Source of the DNA: CAZNPW01 sp964575185
Lineage (GTDB): Bacteria > Pseudomonadota > Alphaproteobacteria > Rhodobacterales > Rhodobacteraceae
Length of the DNA: 64,000 nucleotides
Direction: 5' to 3'
NCBI GenBank assembly: GCA_964575185.1
Contig: CAZNPW010000006.1
Location: forward strand, 1 to 64,000
In this document: positions 1 through 9,341 of the stretch, piece by piece
Numbering within the stretch: the stretch's first letter is position 1
Layout of the letters: each line of letters begins with the position of its first letter
Made by a program: the position numbers and the translations under genes
The notes under the pieces: generated by a model
Database searches by the model: none
What the model was told of the DNA's origin: nothing
Seen by the model: only the letters and a program-made list of their open reading frames with translations

Positions 1-397
1 CCTCGCGGCGCGCCTGGGCCTCCGCCTCGGCCCGCGCCTCAGCCGCAGCTTCGGCCTGCGCCGCGGCCTCGGCCAGCGCGGCCTCGCGTTCGGCCCGCGC
101 CGCCGCGCGCGCCTCGCGCAGGGCGCGGCGTTCGGCGCGCGTCATCGCGGGCGCCTCGGCCGCCCCGGGCTCCGCCGCGGGAGCCGCCGCCGCGCCGGGT
201 TCCGCCTCGGGCGCGCCCTCCGGCGCGGCCAGGTAGTCCTCCAGGACGCAGGGGCTGCCCTCCGCAGGCTCGCACAGGACCGACCCGTCCTCGGCGATCA
301 CCCGGCCATCCGCGGACAGCGTCTGGGCCGCGACCGGCGCGGGCACGGGCCACAGGGCGAGCGACAGGGCGGTGGTGGTGCAAAGCAGGCGTTTCAT
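1..397 (-). CDS. Exported Ala/Glu-rich protein, C-terminus outside window
   Basis: The protein begins MKRLLCTTTALSLALWPVPA and carries a typical Sec signal peptide: two basic residues, a hydrophobic stretch, and a probable cleavage after PVAAQ. A short cysteine-containing segment follows, then a very Ala/Glu/Pro-rich tail (repeats of the kind AEARAEAEAQARRE) that looks like an extended helix or coiled coil and runs off the left edge. GGAAAGGA precedes the ATG at 395-397 at good spacing. Signal peptide plus Ala/Glu-rich linker is common in Rhodobacterales periplasmic or outer-membrane proteins such as OmpA-type proteins, but the C-terminal domain that would decide this is not in the window. 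The start and export are fairly sure; the function is unknown. Confidence 0.6.
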   Translation of the reverse strand, partial: MKRLLCTTTALSLALWPVPAPVAAQTLSADGRVIAEDGSVLCEPAEGSPCVLEDYLAAPEGAPEAEPGAAAAPAAEPGAAEAPAMTRAERRALREARAAARAEREAALAEAAAQAEAAAEARAEAEAQARRE

Positions 398-510
398 CGG
401 CAGATCCTTTCCAGATGCGCTGGGGCCGCAACGTCAGGGTCCGGGCGCGGTTCCGCAGCGACACCACGCCCGCCTGCGTTATGCCATAGCAGGGCCCGCG
501 TCAGCCCATG

Positions 511-1779
511 TCATCCCGCCGGGGGCCCCCCGCGCATCGCGGCCATCAGCCGCGGCTTGTCCCCCGCGCCGTCCGCCTGCGCCAGCAGCCGCGCCAGGTC
601 CGCCAGCGCCTGCACCGAATGGCCTGCGGCGAGGCAGTCCACATGCGGCAGCATCGCCCGGATCCCCGCCGCCCGCGGCGCGAAGCCGCCCCACCGCAAC
701 AGCGGGTTCACCCAGACCAGCCGCCGGCACGACAGCGCCAGCCGCTCCGCCTGCGCGCCCAGAAGCCCCGCATCGCCCCGGTCGAGCCCGTCGGTGATGA
801 CGATCACCACCGCCCCCTGCCCCAGCACCCGCCGCGACCAGTCGCGGTTGAAGGCGGCAAGGCTCGCCCCGATCCGCGTGCCCCCCGACCAGTCCTGCGC
901 CTCGGCCCCCGCGCGCGCCAGCGCCGCGTCGACGTCGCGCGCCGCCAGATGCCGGGTGATGTTGGTCAGCCGCGTCCCGAAGGTGAAGGCGTGCACCCGC
1001 CCCCAGCCCTGCCCCCGCCGGTTGGCGACCGCGTGCAGGAAATGCAGCACCAGCCGGCTGTATCCCGCCATCGAGCCCGAGATGTCGCACAGCACGACCA
1101 GGTTCGGCCAGCGCAGCGCGGGCCGCCGCCGCGCCAGCCGCATGACCTCGGCCCCGGTGCGCAGCGCGCCCCGCAGCGTCCGCCGCGGGTCCACCCCGCC
1201 CGGCGACCCCGGCACCGCCCGCCGGGTCGGGATCGGCGCGACGGGCAGCGCCAGCCGCGCCAGCATCGCCTTCGCCGCCGCCGTCTCGGCCACCGTCATC
1301 TGCGCGAAGTCGAGCGTCCTCAGCCGCTCCTCGTCCGACGCCGTCCCGCCCGCGTCGATGTCGAGCCGCGTCGCCTCGGCCTGCGGCGCGGGCGGCGGCG
1401 GCAGCCGGTCCGCGGCCCCGTGCAGCAGCGCCTCGGCCGCCCGCCGCTCGCCCGGCCGCGCCGCGCGCTCCTCCTGCAGCCCGCGCACCTGCGGCAGAAG
1501 CAGCGCCATCATGTGCTCGAGGTATTGCGGATCGCGCCAGAACAGCCGGAACACCTCGTCGAACACCCGCCGCTCCTCGGGGCGCGCGACGCACAGGCTG
1601 TGCAGCGTCCAGTAGAAATCCGCCCGCCCGCCCCACCCCCCCCCGCGCACCCCCCCCACCCCATCGACCACCCGCGCGGGCCCCACCGGCAACCCCGCCT
1701 GCCGCAGCGCCCGCAGGAAATGCGCGATGTTGTCGGAAAGCCGACCGTCTTCGGAAGAAAAAATGGCAACGTCAGGCAT
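511..1779 (-). CDS. CoxE-type von Willebrand factor A domain protein
   Basis: A 422-residue VWA protein of the CoxE family, which usually works with a MoxR AAA ATPase as a chaperone or metal-insertion pair. The MIDAS motif DISGS is at residues 232-236 and the downstream VITDGLDRG segment fits the VWA fold. The moxR partner lies upstream at 2293-3249. The chosen ATG (1777-1779) overlaps the stop of the preceding membrane-protein gene as ATGCCTGA; an ATG at 1803 in the same frame is possible but would overlap more. The first few codons (about 1735-1779) have the low-GC look of the inserted gene upstream, whereas the body from GRLSDNIAHF onwards is typical. So the present start may have been supplied by inserted DNA. 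The substrate is unknown. Confidence 0.8.
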   Translation of the reverse strand: MPDVAIFSSEDGRLSDNIAHFLRALRQAGLPVGPARVVDGVGGVRGGGWGGRADFYWTLHSLCVARPEERRVFDEVFRLFWRDPQYLEHMMALLLPQVRGLQEERAARPGERRAAEALLHGAADRLPPPPAPQAEATRLDIDAGGTASDEERLRTLDFAQMTVAETAAAKAMLARLALPVAPIPTRRAVPGSPGGVDPRRTLRGALRTGAEVMRLARRRPALRWPNLVVLCDISGSMAGYSRLVLHFLHAVANRRGQGWGRVHAFTFGTRLTNITRHLAARDVDAALARAGAEAQDWSGGTRIGASLAAFNRDWSRRVLGQGAVVIVITDGLDRGDAGLLGAQAERLALSCRRLVWVNPLLRWGGFAPRAAGIRAMLPHVDCLAAGHSVQALADLARLLAQADGAGDKPRLMAAMRGGPPAG

Positions 1780-2296
1780 TTGCGAGAAGCGCCAACGCCG
1801 CAACCCCGGAGCAAAATGGTAAGGCGACGGTCCACAGATAGAAGTATGCGAAGGTCACCCATCGCATTCGTACGCGTTCATTTTCAAGGTCGGCCAGAAA
1901 CCTTGCTGAGCCCTTAAGCTGTTCCTCTATTCTTTCGGCTTCCCCTGACTTCAACGCGGACAAAACAGCGTTGATCGTAGCTTGGAGTTCACTGATCTGG
2001 GTGCCGCTATCGAAGATATCGTCAGTTCCGCGCCGACGCGAGTAAAGCAGATTGAACCCAGACATCGCGACGTGGTCGACGTAGGCGTTCGCTAACAAAG
2101 CAACGAGAAGTATGGTAAGTACGACCAAAGTGAAGTCGGTAAGTTGGGTAGGGGACAGGTCGACCCCGAGAACCGTGAAGCCCGTCGTATCGACCTGAAG
2201 TCCCTTAACGAGGATCACAGCTACCGACAGCGACAACAGGGAGCGCCCTGCTAAGGCAGTCGTTCGGCTAACAATCTCTTGACCACCGATCTTCAC
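1772..2296 (-). CDS. Low-GC three-helix membrane protein inserted in a moxR-coxE operon
   Basis: I do not recognise this 174-residue protein. It has two hydrophobic segments in the N-terminal half (SLLSLSVAVILVKGL and LTDFTLVVLTILLVALLANA), a charged middle containing ISELQATINAVLSALKSGEAERI that looks helical, and a C-terminal membrane segment (FYLWTVALPFCSGVAALALL). It starts at GTG (2294-2296) inside a GTGA overlap with the moxR stop, and its TGA overlaps the start of the VWA gene, so it is embedded in the operon. Its base composition differs sharply from its neighbours: 30 of 60 bases in 1921-1980 are G or C, against roughly three quarters nearby. I infer recent acquisition. Three membrane spans make a role at the membrane likely; nothing more can be said. 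Confidence 0.7.
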   Translation of the reverse strand: MKIGGQEIVSRTTALAGRSLLSLSVAVILVKGLQVDTTGFTVLGVDLSPTQLTDFTLVVLTILLVALLANAYVDHVAMSGFNLLYSRRRGTDDIFDSGTQISELQATINAVLSALKSGEAERIEEQLKGSARFLADLENERVRMRWVTFAYFYLWTVALPFCSGVAALALLANA

Positions 2297-3249
2297 GCCA
2301 CCGCGAGGTCGCGCCGCACCTCCTCCAGAAGGCGCGCGGCCTCGGTGCCCTGCATCCGCGCGATGTCGTCCTGGTATTTCAGGATCGCCCCCAGCGTGTC
2401 GGCGATGACCTCGGGCGACAGCGCCACGGCGTCGAGCGCGATCAGGCACCTGGCCCAGTCGATCGTCTCGGCGACGCCGGGGCGCTTGAACAGGTCCTCG
2501 CCGCGCAGCCGCTGGACGAAGGCCACGATCTCGCGCGACAGCGCGGGGGCGGCGTCGGGGACGCGGGCGCGCAGGATCGCCATCTCGCGGTCGAAGGCGG
2601 GGTAGTCGACCCAGTGGTAGAGGCACCGCCGCTTCAGCGCGTCGTGCACCTCGCGCGTGCGGTTCGAGGTCAGGATGACGACCGGCGGCTCCGCCGCGCG
2701 GATCGTGCCGCGCTCGGGGATCGTGACCTGGAAATCCGACAGCGCCTCCAGCAGGAAGGCCTCGAACGGCTCGTCGGTGCGGTCGACCTCGTCGATCAGC
2801 AGCACCGGCGGGCCGCCCGGCTGCGGCCGCATCGCGGCCAAAAGCGGCCGTTCGGTCAGGAAGGCGTCGCCCCAGATGTCCGCCGCCGCCGCCCCGCCGC
2901 GCACCGCCAGCATCTGCGCGGCGAAGTTCCAGTCCGCGACGGCCCCGGCGGCATCCAGCCCCTCGTAGCACTGCAGCCGGATCAGCCGCCGGCCCAGGCC
3001 TGCGGCCAGCGCCTTGGCGATCTCGGTCTTGCCGGTCCCCGCCTCGCCTTCGAGGAACAGGGGCCGGCGCAGCCGCAGCGCCAGGAACACGACCGTGGCC
3101 AGCGCGCGGTTGGCGACATAGCCCTGCACGTCGAGCAGGGCTTCGGCCGCGTCGATGGTCTCGGGCGCGGGGATGGGGGGCGAGGGAATCGGGGGCGCGG
3201 GGATCTCGGACGCGGAAATCCGGGGCGCAAGGGTATCGGGCGCGGTCAT
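2293..3249 (-). CDS. MoxR-family AAA ATPase
   Basis: A 318-residue AAA ATPase of the MoxR type. Walker A GEAGTGKT is at 68-75, Walker B LLIDEVD at 150-156 and a sensor-like TSN at about 194-196. MoxR proteins pair with VWA proteins to activate or metallate enzyme complexes, and the CoxE-type partner lies downstream at 511-1779. The first 30 residues are a Pro/Ile/Ser-rich repetitive leader (IPAPPIPSPPIPAPE) that is not part of the fold, encoded by a degenerate purine-rich repeat at about 3165-3235. The ATG at 3247-3249 is the first in frame. The gene diverges from glutaryl-CoA dehydrogenase. In many relatives the moxR and coxE genes are directly adjacent; here a foreign-looking gene lies between them. 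Confidence 0.9.
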   Translation of the reverse strand: MTAPDTLAPRISASEIPAPPIPSPPIPAPETIDAAEALLDVQGYVANRALATVVFLALRLRRPLFLEGEAGTGKTEIAKALAAGLGRRLIRLQCYEGLDAAGAVADWNFAAQMLAVRGGAAAADIWGDAFLTERPLLAAMRPQPGGPPVLLIDEVDRTDEPFEAFLLEALSDFQVTIPERGTIRAAEPPVVILTSNRTREVHDALKRRCLYHWVDYPAFDREMAILRARVPDAAPALSREIVAFVQRLRGEDLFKRPGVAETIDWARCLIALDAVALSPEVIADTLGAILKYQDDIARMQGTEAARLLEEVRRDLAVA

Positions 3250-3366
3250 CGCGGCAGCGTGGCGGCGGGCCGGGCCTGCGTCAAGGGCCGGCCGGCCGGC
3301 CGCGCCCGATGGCATTTGCGGTCGCGGTCGCGCGGGCGTATGCTCGGCGCGCGAAGGAGATTGCCG

Positions 3367-4593
<1,227 letters not shown>

Positions 4594-4643
4594 CGGCGCG
4601 GTCGTTGGGGGGCCGTCCGCCCCCCTCGCGCCTGCGGCGCTCA

Positions 4644-4671
4644 CCCCCCGAGGATATTTGCGGGAAGATGA
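4644..4671 (+). repeat. 3'-end element, GATATTTG family, copy A
   Basis: A short element with a run of six C, then GAGGATATTTG, then GGGAAGATGA. It lies about 50 bp downstream of gcdH and reads in the same direction. Copy B (4731-4757) reads the other way behind the convergent gene. Copies C (15581-15612) and D (26441-26470) have GTGGAGTATTTG and CCGGAAAGAG at the matching places. Position behind genes suggests a transcript-end signal. Confidence 0.5.
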
Positions 4672-4730
4672 TGGCCGCGACGCCCGCGGGTTTCTGAGTC
4701 ACGGCGCATTAAGGTTAACGCCCCGCGCCC

Positions 4731-4757
4731 TCATCTTCCCTCAAATATCCCCGCCGG
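4731..4757 (-). repeat. 3'-end element, GATATTTG family, copy B, containing a stop codon
   Basis: On the minus strand this reads GGCGGGGATATTTGAGGGAA and continues with GATGA, matching copy A. It covers the last codons of the gene at 4741-6132: the Asp-Ile-stop end of that protein (GAT ATT TGA) is part of the element. The two convergent genes therefore each end with their own copy, back to back across a short gap. Confidence 0.5.
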
Positions 4758-6132
4758 AGGCTCCTGCGGGGTGCGCGGGCGCGATCGCCCCGGTCGGGTC
4801 CCGGCCGACCCGCCGACCCTCCCCGGCCAGCGCCGCCATCCGCCTGCGGATGTAGCGGTGCTCCCCCCGCGCCATGACCCAGGCCCCGAGCCTGCGGGCC
4901 AGCGCCGGATGGCCCTTCTCCAGCGCGCGCTTGAACAGCTCGCGCTGGTAGCGCTGGAAGCCGCGCCGCGCCCGCAGCGCCCGGTAGAACCGCGCCTCGG
5001 TCAGGCTGCCGTCGAGCGCGCCCAGGATGATCTCGGACAGGATGCCCATCTGGTGCAGGCTGGACCCCAGCCGGTGCCCCATCAGCGGCGCGCGCAGCCG
5101 CACCACGTTCGGCCCCTCGAAGCGCGCGACATGGGCGGCATCGAGCGGCTCGTAGGGGTCGAACAGCAGGATCACCCGCCCCGCCGCGCGGCTCGCCGCC
5201 GCCGCGTCCCCCGTCGGGCCCGAGAAGTCGCGCCCCCAGGCGCCGGCATAGCGCGTCTCCCACGGCACGAGCCGGCGGTCGAGCGTCGACTGCGGGCTGA
5301 TCGCCACCACGTCCGCCCCCGGACAGGCGCCCATGAAGGCCGCAGCCGCATAGCCGCCCATCGAGGCGCCGTAGAACACCACCCGGCGGAAGCGCGCGAA
5401 GAACCCGTCGTCGCGCAGGCGGGCGAACTCGGCCTCGACGAAGGGATCGCGGTACCAGGTCCAGCCGTCGGCCATCACCCCCAGCATCGACCAGCCCTGC
5501 TTCTCGATGAAGGAGAACCCCCAGGGGCGGCGGTCGGTGCGCTTTTCCATCGCGAGGTCGAGGTTGTCGAAGGTCACGACGAGGGTCTCGCCGCGCGGGA
5601 CGAACAGGAACGAATGGCCCCCGCCGTCGCGGAAGAACCCCCCCTCCCCGGCAAGCCCGCGCGCGATGGCACCCCAGTCCGCGCCGCTCCGCGCCGGTGC
5701 CGCGGGCGTCACCAGCGCGCGCGTCACCTCCGCCCCGGCGCTGCCCAGCGGGACGACCGCCCCGAACCCCTTCAGGAACGGCCAGGCCCCCGAACCCTTG
5801 CGGATCTCGGTCAGAAGCCGCCCGCCGTCGGCCAGCAGGGCCGGCAGGAGCGGCGCGAGGTGCGCGACCTTGGCCGAATTGCCGAACAGCCCCAGGTTCA
5901 CCGCCAGGTCCACCGCGCGCAGCCCGTCCGGACCCGATACCAGCCCGACCGTCGCCTGCGGGCAGGCCGCGGCGACGCGGGCGCGCAAGGCCTCGCCCCC
6001 CGCGCCCCAGGCCCCGTCGCGGCCGATGTCGATCACGTCGACCTGCCCGCCGGGGGCGGCCAGAAGCGCCGTCGTCTCGCCGCCGGTGCCGCCGATGTCG
6101 GCCAGCCGCAGGACGGCTGAAAGCTCAGTCAT
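4741..6132 (-). CDS. Serine-hydrolase-like protein of a glycan module, paralogue of 10440-11366
   Basis: A 463-residue protein. The C-terminal half has an alpha/beta-hydrolase elbow VVFYGASMGGYAAAAF with the nucleophile candidate Ser257, and a distinctive tail rich in ARRGFQRYQRELFKRALEKG helices. The N-terminal half contains LRLADIGGTGGETTALLAA, which recalls a methyltransferase-like Rossmann segment but is not convincing. The gene starts at 6132 inside an ATGACTGA overlap with the upstream glycosyltransferase gene, so the two are coupled. Its final codons come from repeat copy B. Position among three glycosyltransferases suggests work on a surface polysaccharide, for example an acyl or sulfo group change; that is inference. 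Some relatives may be labelled PAPS-reductase-like, for which I see no support. Confidence 0.65.
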   Translation of the reverse strand: MTELSAVLRLADIGGTGGETTALLAAPGGQVDVIDIGRDGAWGAGGEALRARVAAACPQATVGLVSGPDGLRAVDLAVNLGLFGNSAKVAHLAPLLPALLADGGRLLTEIRKGSGAWPFLKGFGAVVPLGSAGAEVTRALVTPAAPARSGADWGAIARGLAGEGGFFRDGGGHSFLFVPRGETLVVTFDNLDLAMEKRTDRRPWGFSFIEKQGWSMLGVMADGWTWYRDPFVEAEFARLRDDGFFARFRRVVFYGASMGGYAAAAFMGACPGADVVAISPQSTLDRRLVPWETRYAGAWGRDFSGPTGDAAAASRAAGRVILLFDPYEPLDAAHVARFEGPNVVRLRAPLMGHRLGSSLHQMGILSEIILGALDGSLTEARFYRALRARRGFQRYQRELFKRALEKGHPALARRLGAWVMARGEHRYIRRRMAALAGEGRRVGRDPTGAIAPAHPAGASGGDI

Positions 6133-6985
6133 CGCCGTCCCCCGCCTCGGCCGGTGCCACCGGCCCGCGCAGGGGCGCGGCCGCCGGGTCGATCCCGTGC
6201 TTCTTCAGCAGGTGCCCGACCAGGCTCTTCACCTTCGGCACCCCGCCGAAGCGCCCCTGCAGCGCCGCCCGCATCCGGCGGCCGTAGAAGTGGATCGACA
6301 GCGTGTCCGCCGTCAGGAAGGGGGCGGGGTCGAGCCCCGGGCGCAGCATCAGCGCGCGGTCCTCGTAGGCGAAGGGATACAGCGCGGCGCGCGGCAAGGC
6401 ATGGCGGACCTCGCCCGTGGCCTTCAGGAAGTGGGTCAGCGCGTGCGGCCCCCAGACCCCCCAGGGCATCTCGCCCGCGGGCACCGGGGTTCCGGCCGCC
6501 TTCTTCGCGGCAAGTTCGGCGCGGTAGGATTCATCGTACCACAGCGGGATCGCGTATTCGTCCGACGTGAAGTCCAGCAGCGCCGCCAGCGTCGCGCTGT
6601 CGCGCGGCAGGCCCAGCACGCCGCCGTTCACGCCGGTCGCCGACTCCCAGGCGTAGAAATGCCCGGTGGCCGTCGTGAAGGGCTTCACGCAATAGGCGTC
6701 GGTATCGGCCCAGATCATCCGGTCGGCCTGCGCGAGCAGGCGGTAGCGGAAAAGGTCCGAATGCAGCGCCGGGCTGCCGGTGCGCCCGTGCCGCAGGAAC
6801 CCCGCCCGCGGCAGCACCTGCGCGGCGTCGGCCTGCACGACGCCTTCCGGCGCGTTCGCCACCCCGTCATAGGTGTAAAGCACGACATGGTGCCCCGCAG
6901 CGACGAAGGAGGTCAGGCACAGCTGCTCCAGATAGCTCAGATCCCCCCCGATCCACAGCGCGCCGATCTGCCAGTCCGTGCCCAT
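6125..6985 (-). CDS. DXD-type glycosyltransferase
   Basis: A 286-residue cytoplasmic glycosyltransferase. The segment SDLFRYRLLAQADRMIWADTD (about residues 76-96) carries the conserved acidic DxD (Asp94, Asp96) preceded by the S/A-D-xx-R-Y pattern found in GT32-like and TcdA/TcdB-like enzymes that use nucleotide-sugars with a divalent metal. The ATG at 6983-6985 is preceded by AAAGGCAGG; longer upstream reading frames lack a ribosome site. The stop overlaps the next gene by eight bases. It shares the divergent region 6986-7127 with the glycosyltransferase at 7128. Donor and acceptor cannot be told from the sequence. Confidence 0.8.
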   Translation of the reverse strand: MGTDWQIGALWIGGDLSYLEQLCLTSFVAAGHHVVLYTYDGVANAPEGVVQADAAQVLPRAGFLRHGRTGSPALHSDLFRYRLLAQADRMIWADTDAYCVKPFTTATGHFYAWESATGVNGGVLGLPRDSATLAALLDFTSDEYAIPLWYDESYRAELAAKKAAGTPVPAGEMPWGVWGPHALTHFLKATGEVRHALPRAALYPFAYEDRALMLRPGLDPAPFLTADTLSIHFYGRRMRAALQGRFGGVPKVKSLVGHLLKKHGIDPAAAPLRGPVAPAEAGDGDD

Positions 6986-7127
6986 GTCGCCTGCCTTTCC
7001 CCGGCCCGTCTGGCGGAACAGTCTGGCTGAAATATGGCCACCATCGCGCGAATGGAAACGACGGCGCGGCAATTCCCCGCGATGGCCCGTTTGCCGCCAC
7101 CCGGCGGCGTGATAGCAGGCACCCACG

Positions 7128-9341
7128 ATGACCGCCCCCACGATCCTGCACCGCGCGCTCGCCGCCCGCGCCACCGGGCTGCCCGACCTGCCCGGCCTGA
7201 TCGACGCGGTGACCGACGGTCACGGGATGCGCGCCTTCCTCGCCGAAGGCGCCGACCCCGCCGCCCTTCTGCCGGGGCCGCAGGAGGTGCGCGTCATCGG
7301 CACCGGCCTCATGGTCCGCGCCGCGCCGGGCCCGCTCGCGCTGACCGGCGGCCGCAGCCTCGACCCGCAGGCGACCGCGGCCGAACCCGCGCCGCTGGCA
7401 GGCCGCAACGTGCTCCTCGGCTTCCGGCTCGACGAGACCCCCGCCCAGGTCGCCGACTGGCTCGCCTGGCACGCCACCGCGCATGGCGCGACCGGGGCCG
7501 TGATCGTCAACCGCGCCGGTCCCGACGCGGACCTCGCCCCCACCCTCGCCGACCTGCCGCTGGACCTCACCGTCATCCTGGTCGCCTGCGCGCTGCCCCT
7601 CGGCCGCGCGGGCACGGGGCCCGAGACGCACCCCTTCCTCGCCCCCGACGCCCCGGGCAAGGACCGGATGGACCGCCCCGCCCCCGACCCCTTCCGCGCC
7701 CCGCTGGCCGAGGTCACGGTCTACGAGGCGCTGCGCCACCGTTTCCTGGCGCAGGCCCGCGCGGTCCTCGCGCTCGACCCCTGCGACGTGCTGCCGCCGG
7801 GCATCCCCGACCCCTTCGACGCCACCCTCGCGGCCAAAGGGGGCGTCACGCTGCTGGCCGGGCGGCGCGCCTACCCCTGGCGGCTGCGCCCCGGCACCCC
7901 GCCCGCCATCGGCGACCACGTCTGCCGCCTGTTCGACGCCCGCCGCGGCATGCCGCGCTGGGGCGTGGCCCCGGGCCTCGTGCCGCTTAGCCACACCTGG
8001 CGGCACACCCGGATCAGCTATGCCAAGCCCGACCCGGCCCAGGCCATCCCCTTCTGGCGCTGCATGGCGCTGCGCGTGCAGGCGGGCGCGGGCGAACTCG
8101 CCCCCAGGACCGCGCTCATCGAGGACGACGGGCTCCTCGCGCTCGCATCCGCGCTCGGCCACCGCCCCGTCCGCCCGCCGCGCAGCGCGCTGCGCCCGGC
8201 CACCACCGACCGCACCGCCATCGTCACCACGATGAAGAACGAAGGCCCCTTCATCCTCGAATGGCTCGCCTGGCACCGCGCGATCGGGGTGGACGACTTT
8301 CTCGTCTACACCAACGACTGCACCGACGGCACCGACACGTTCCTTTCGCTCCTCCAGGACAGGGGCCTGGTCCAGCACCGCGACAACCCCTACCGCCGGA
8401 TGGACCTGAAACCCCAGCACGCCGCACTCCAGGCCGCCGAGGACGAACCCGTGATGCAGGCCTGCGGCTGGGGCATCTGCATGGACGTGGACGAGTTCAT
8501 CACCATCAAGCTCGGCGACGGCCGCCTGCCTTCGCTCTACGCGGCGATGGGGGAGGCGAACATGATCTCCCTCACCTGGAGGCTCTTCGGCAACGACGAC
8601 GTGGACGCCTACCAGGACCGCTTCGTCACCGAACAGTTCACCGCCTGCGCGCCCGAACTGGTGCGCAAGCCGCACCAGGCCTGGGGCTTCAAGACGCTGT
8701 TCCGCAACATCGACATCTACAAGAAGCTCGGCGTCCACCGCCCCAAGGGCCTGCGCCCCGACCTCTGGGACCGGGTGCGCTGGCTGAACGGCTCCGGGCG
8801 GCCGCTCCCGCGCGAGATGTTCCGCAACGGCTGGCGCTCCACGACCGACACCTACGGCTACGACTGGGTGCAGCTCAACCACTACGCCGTGCGCTCGGCC
8901 GAGAGCTTCCTCGTCAAGCGCGACCGCGGCCGCGTGAACCACGTCGACCGCGACCAGGGGCTGAACTACTGGTTCCGCATGAACTTCAACGCCGCCCGCG
9001 ACACCAGCGCGCTGCGCATCCTGCCGCTGGCGCAGGCCGAACACGCCCGCCTGATGGCCGACCCCGCTATCGCCGCCGCCCACCACGCCGCGGTCGCCGC
9101 CCACCGCGCCAGGATCGCCGCGCTCAAGGCCCGCCCCGACCAGGCCGCCTTCCACGCCACGCTGACCGGCGCGCGGATGCAGCGCCTCTGCCGGATGCAG
9201 GAACACTTCGGCTCCGCCGTCTTCATGGCCGGCCCCGAGGTCATCCCCGACAGCGTGGCCATGGCCGACCCGCCGCCGGGCTTCTTCTGGACGCTCGCCG
9301 GCGCCGCCGAGCCCGAAGATGCCCAGGCCACCGATGCCTGA
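7128..9341 (+). CDS. Two-domain glycosyltransferase, family 2-like C-terminal domain
   Basis: A 737-residue protein. The C-terminal part from about residue 365 is a GT2-type domain of the kind that starts TTMKNEGPFILEWLAWHRAIG, followed by YTNDCTDGT and the metal-binding DVDEF at 453-457, then the GSGRP and RVNHVDR regions. The first 360 residues do not match any domain I recognise; they contain repeated Asp/Pro/Arg segments and no membrane span or signal peptide. The same GT2 signature recurs in the next gene, whose start overlaps this stop as ATGCCTGA, so the two are probably translated together and act in the same glycan pathway. Length is about twice that of a single-domain relative. Confidence 0.8.
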   Translation: MTAPTILHRALAARATGLPDLPGLIDAVTDGHGMRAFLAEGADPAALLPGPQEVRVIGTGLMVRAAPGPLALTGGRSLDPQATAAEPAPLAGRNVLLGFRLDETPAQVADWLAWHATAHGATGAVIVNRAGPDADLAPTLADLPLDLTVILVACALPLGRAGTGPETHPFLAPDAPGKDRMDRPAPDPFRAPLAEVTVYEALRHRFLAQARAVLALDPCDVLPPGIPDPFDATLAAKGGVTLLAGRRAYPWRLRPGTPPAIGDHVCRLFDARRGMPRWGVAPGLVPLSHTWRHTRISYAKPDPAQAIPFWRCMALRVQAGAGELAPRTALIEDDGLLALASALGHRPVRPPRSALRPATTDRTAIVTTMKNEGPFILEWLAWHRAIGVDDFLVYTNDCTDGTDTFLSLLQDRGLVQHRDNPYRRMDLKPQHAALQAAEDEPVMQACGWGICMDVDEFITIKLGDGRLPSLYAAMGEANMISLTWRLFGNDDVDAYQDRFVTEQFTACAPELVRKPHQAWGFKTLFRNIDIYKKLGVHRPKGLRPDLWDRVRWLNGSGRPLPREMFRNGWRSTTDTYGYDWVQLNHYAVRSAESFLVKRDRGRVNHVDRDQGLNYWFRMNFNAARDTSALRILPLAQAEHARLMADPAIAAAHHAAVAAHRARIAALKARPDQAAFHATLTGARMQRLCRMQEHFGSAVFMAGPEVIPDSVAMADPPPGFFWTLAGAAEPEDAQATDA

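Noticed and set aside
39..467. An open frame with a Gly/Arg-rich product at the left edge
   Set aside because: The frame that gives a signal peptide and a ribosome site starts at 397 and runs off the edge; the Gly/Arg-rich frame is its shadow.
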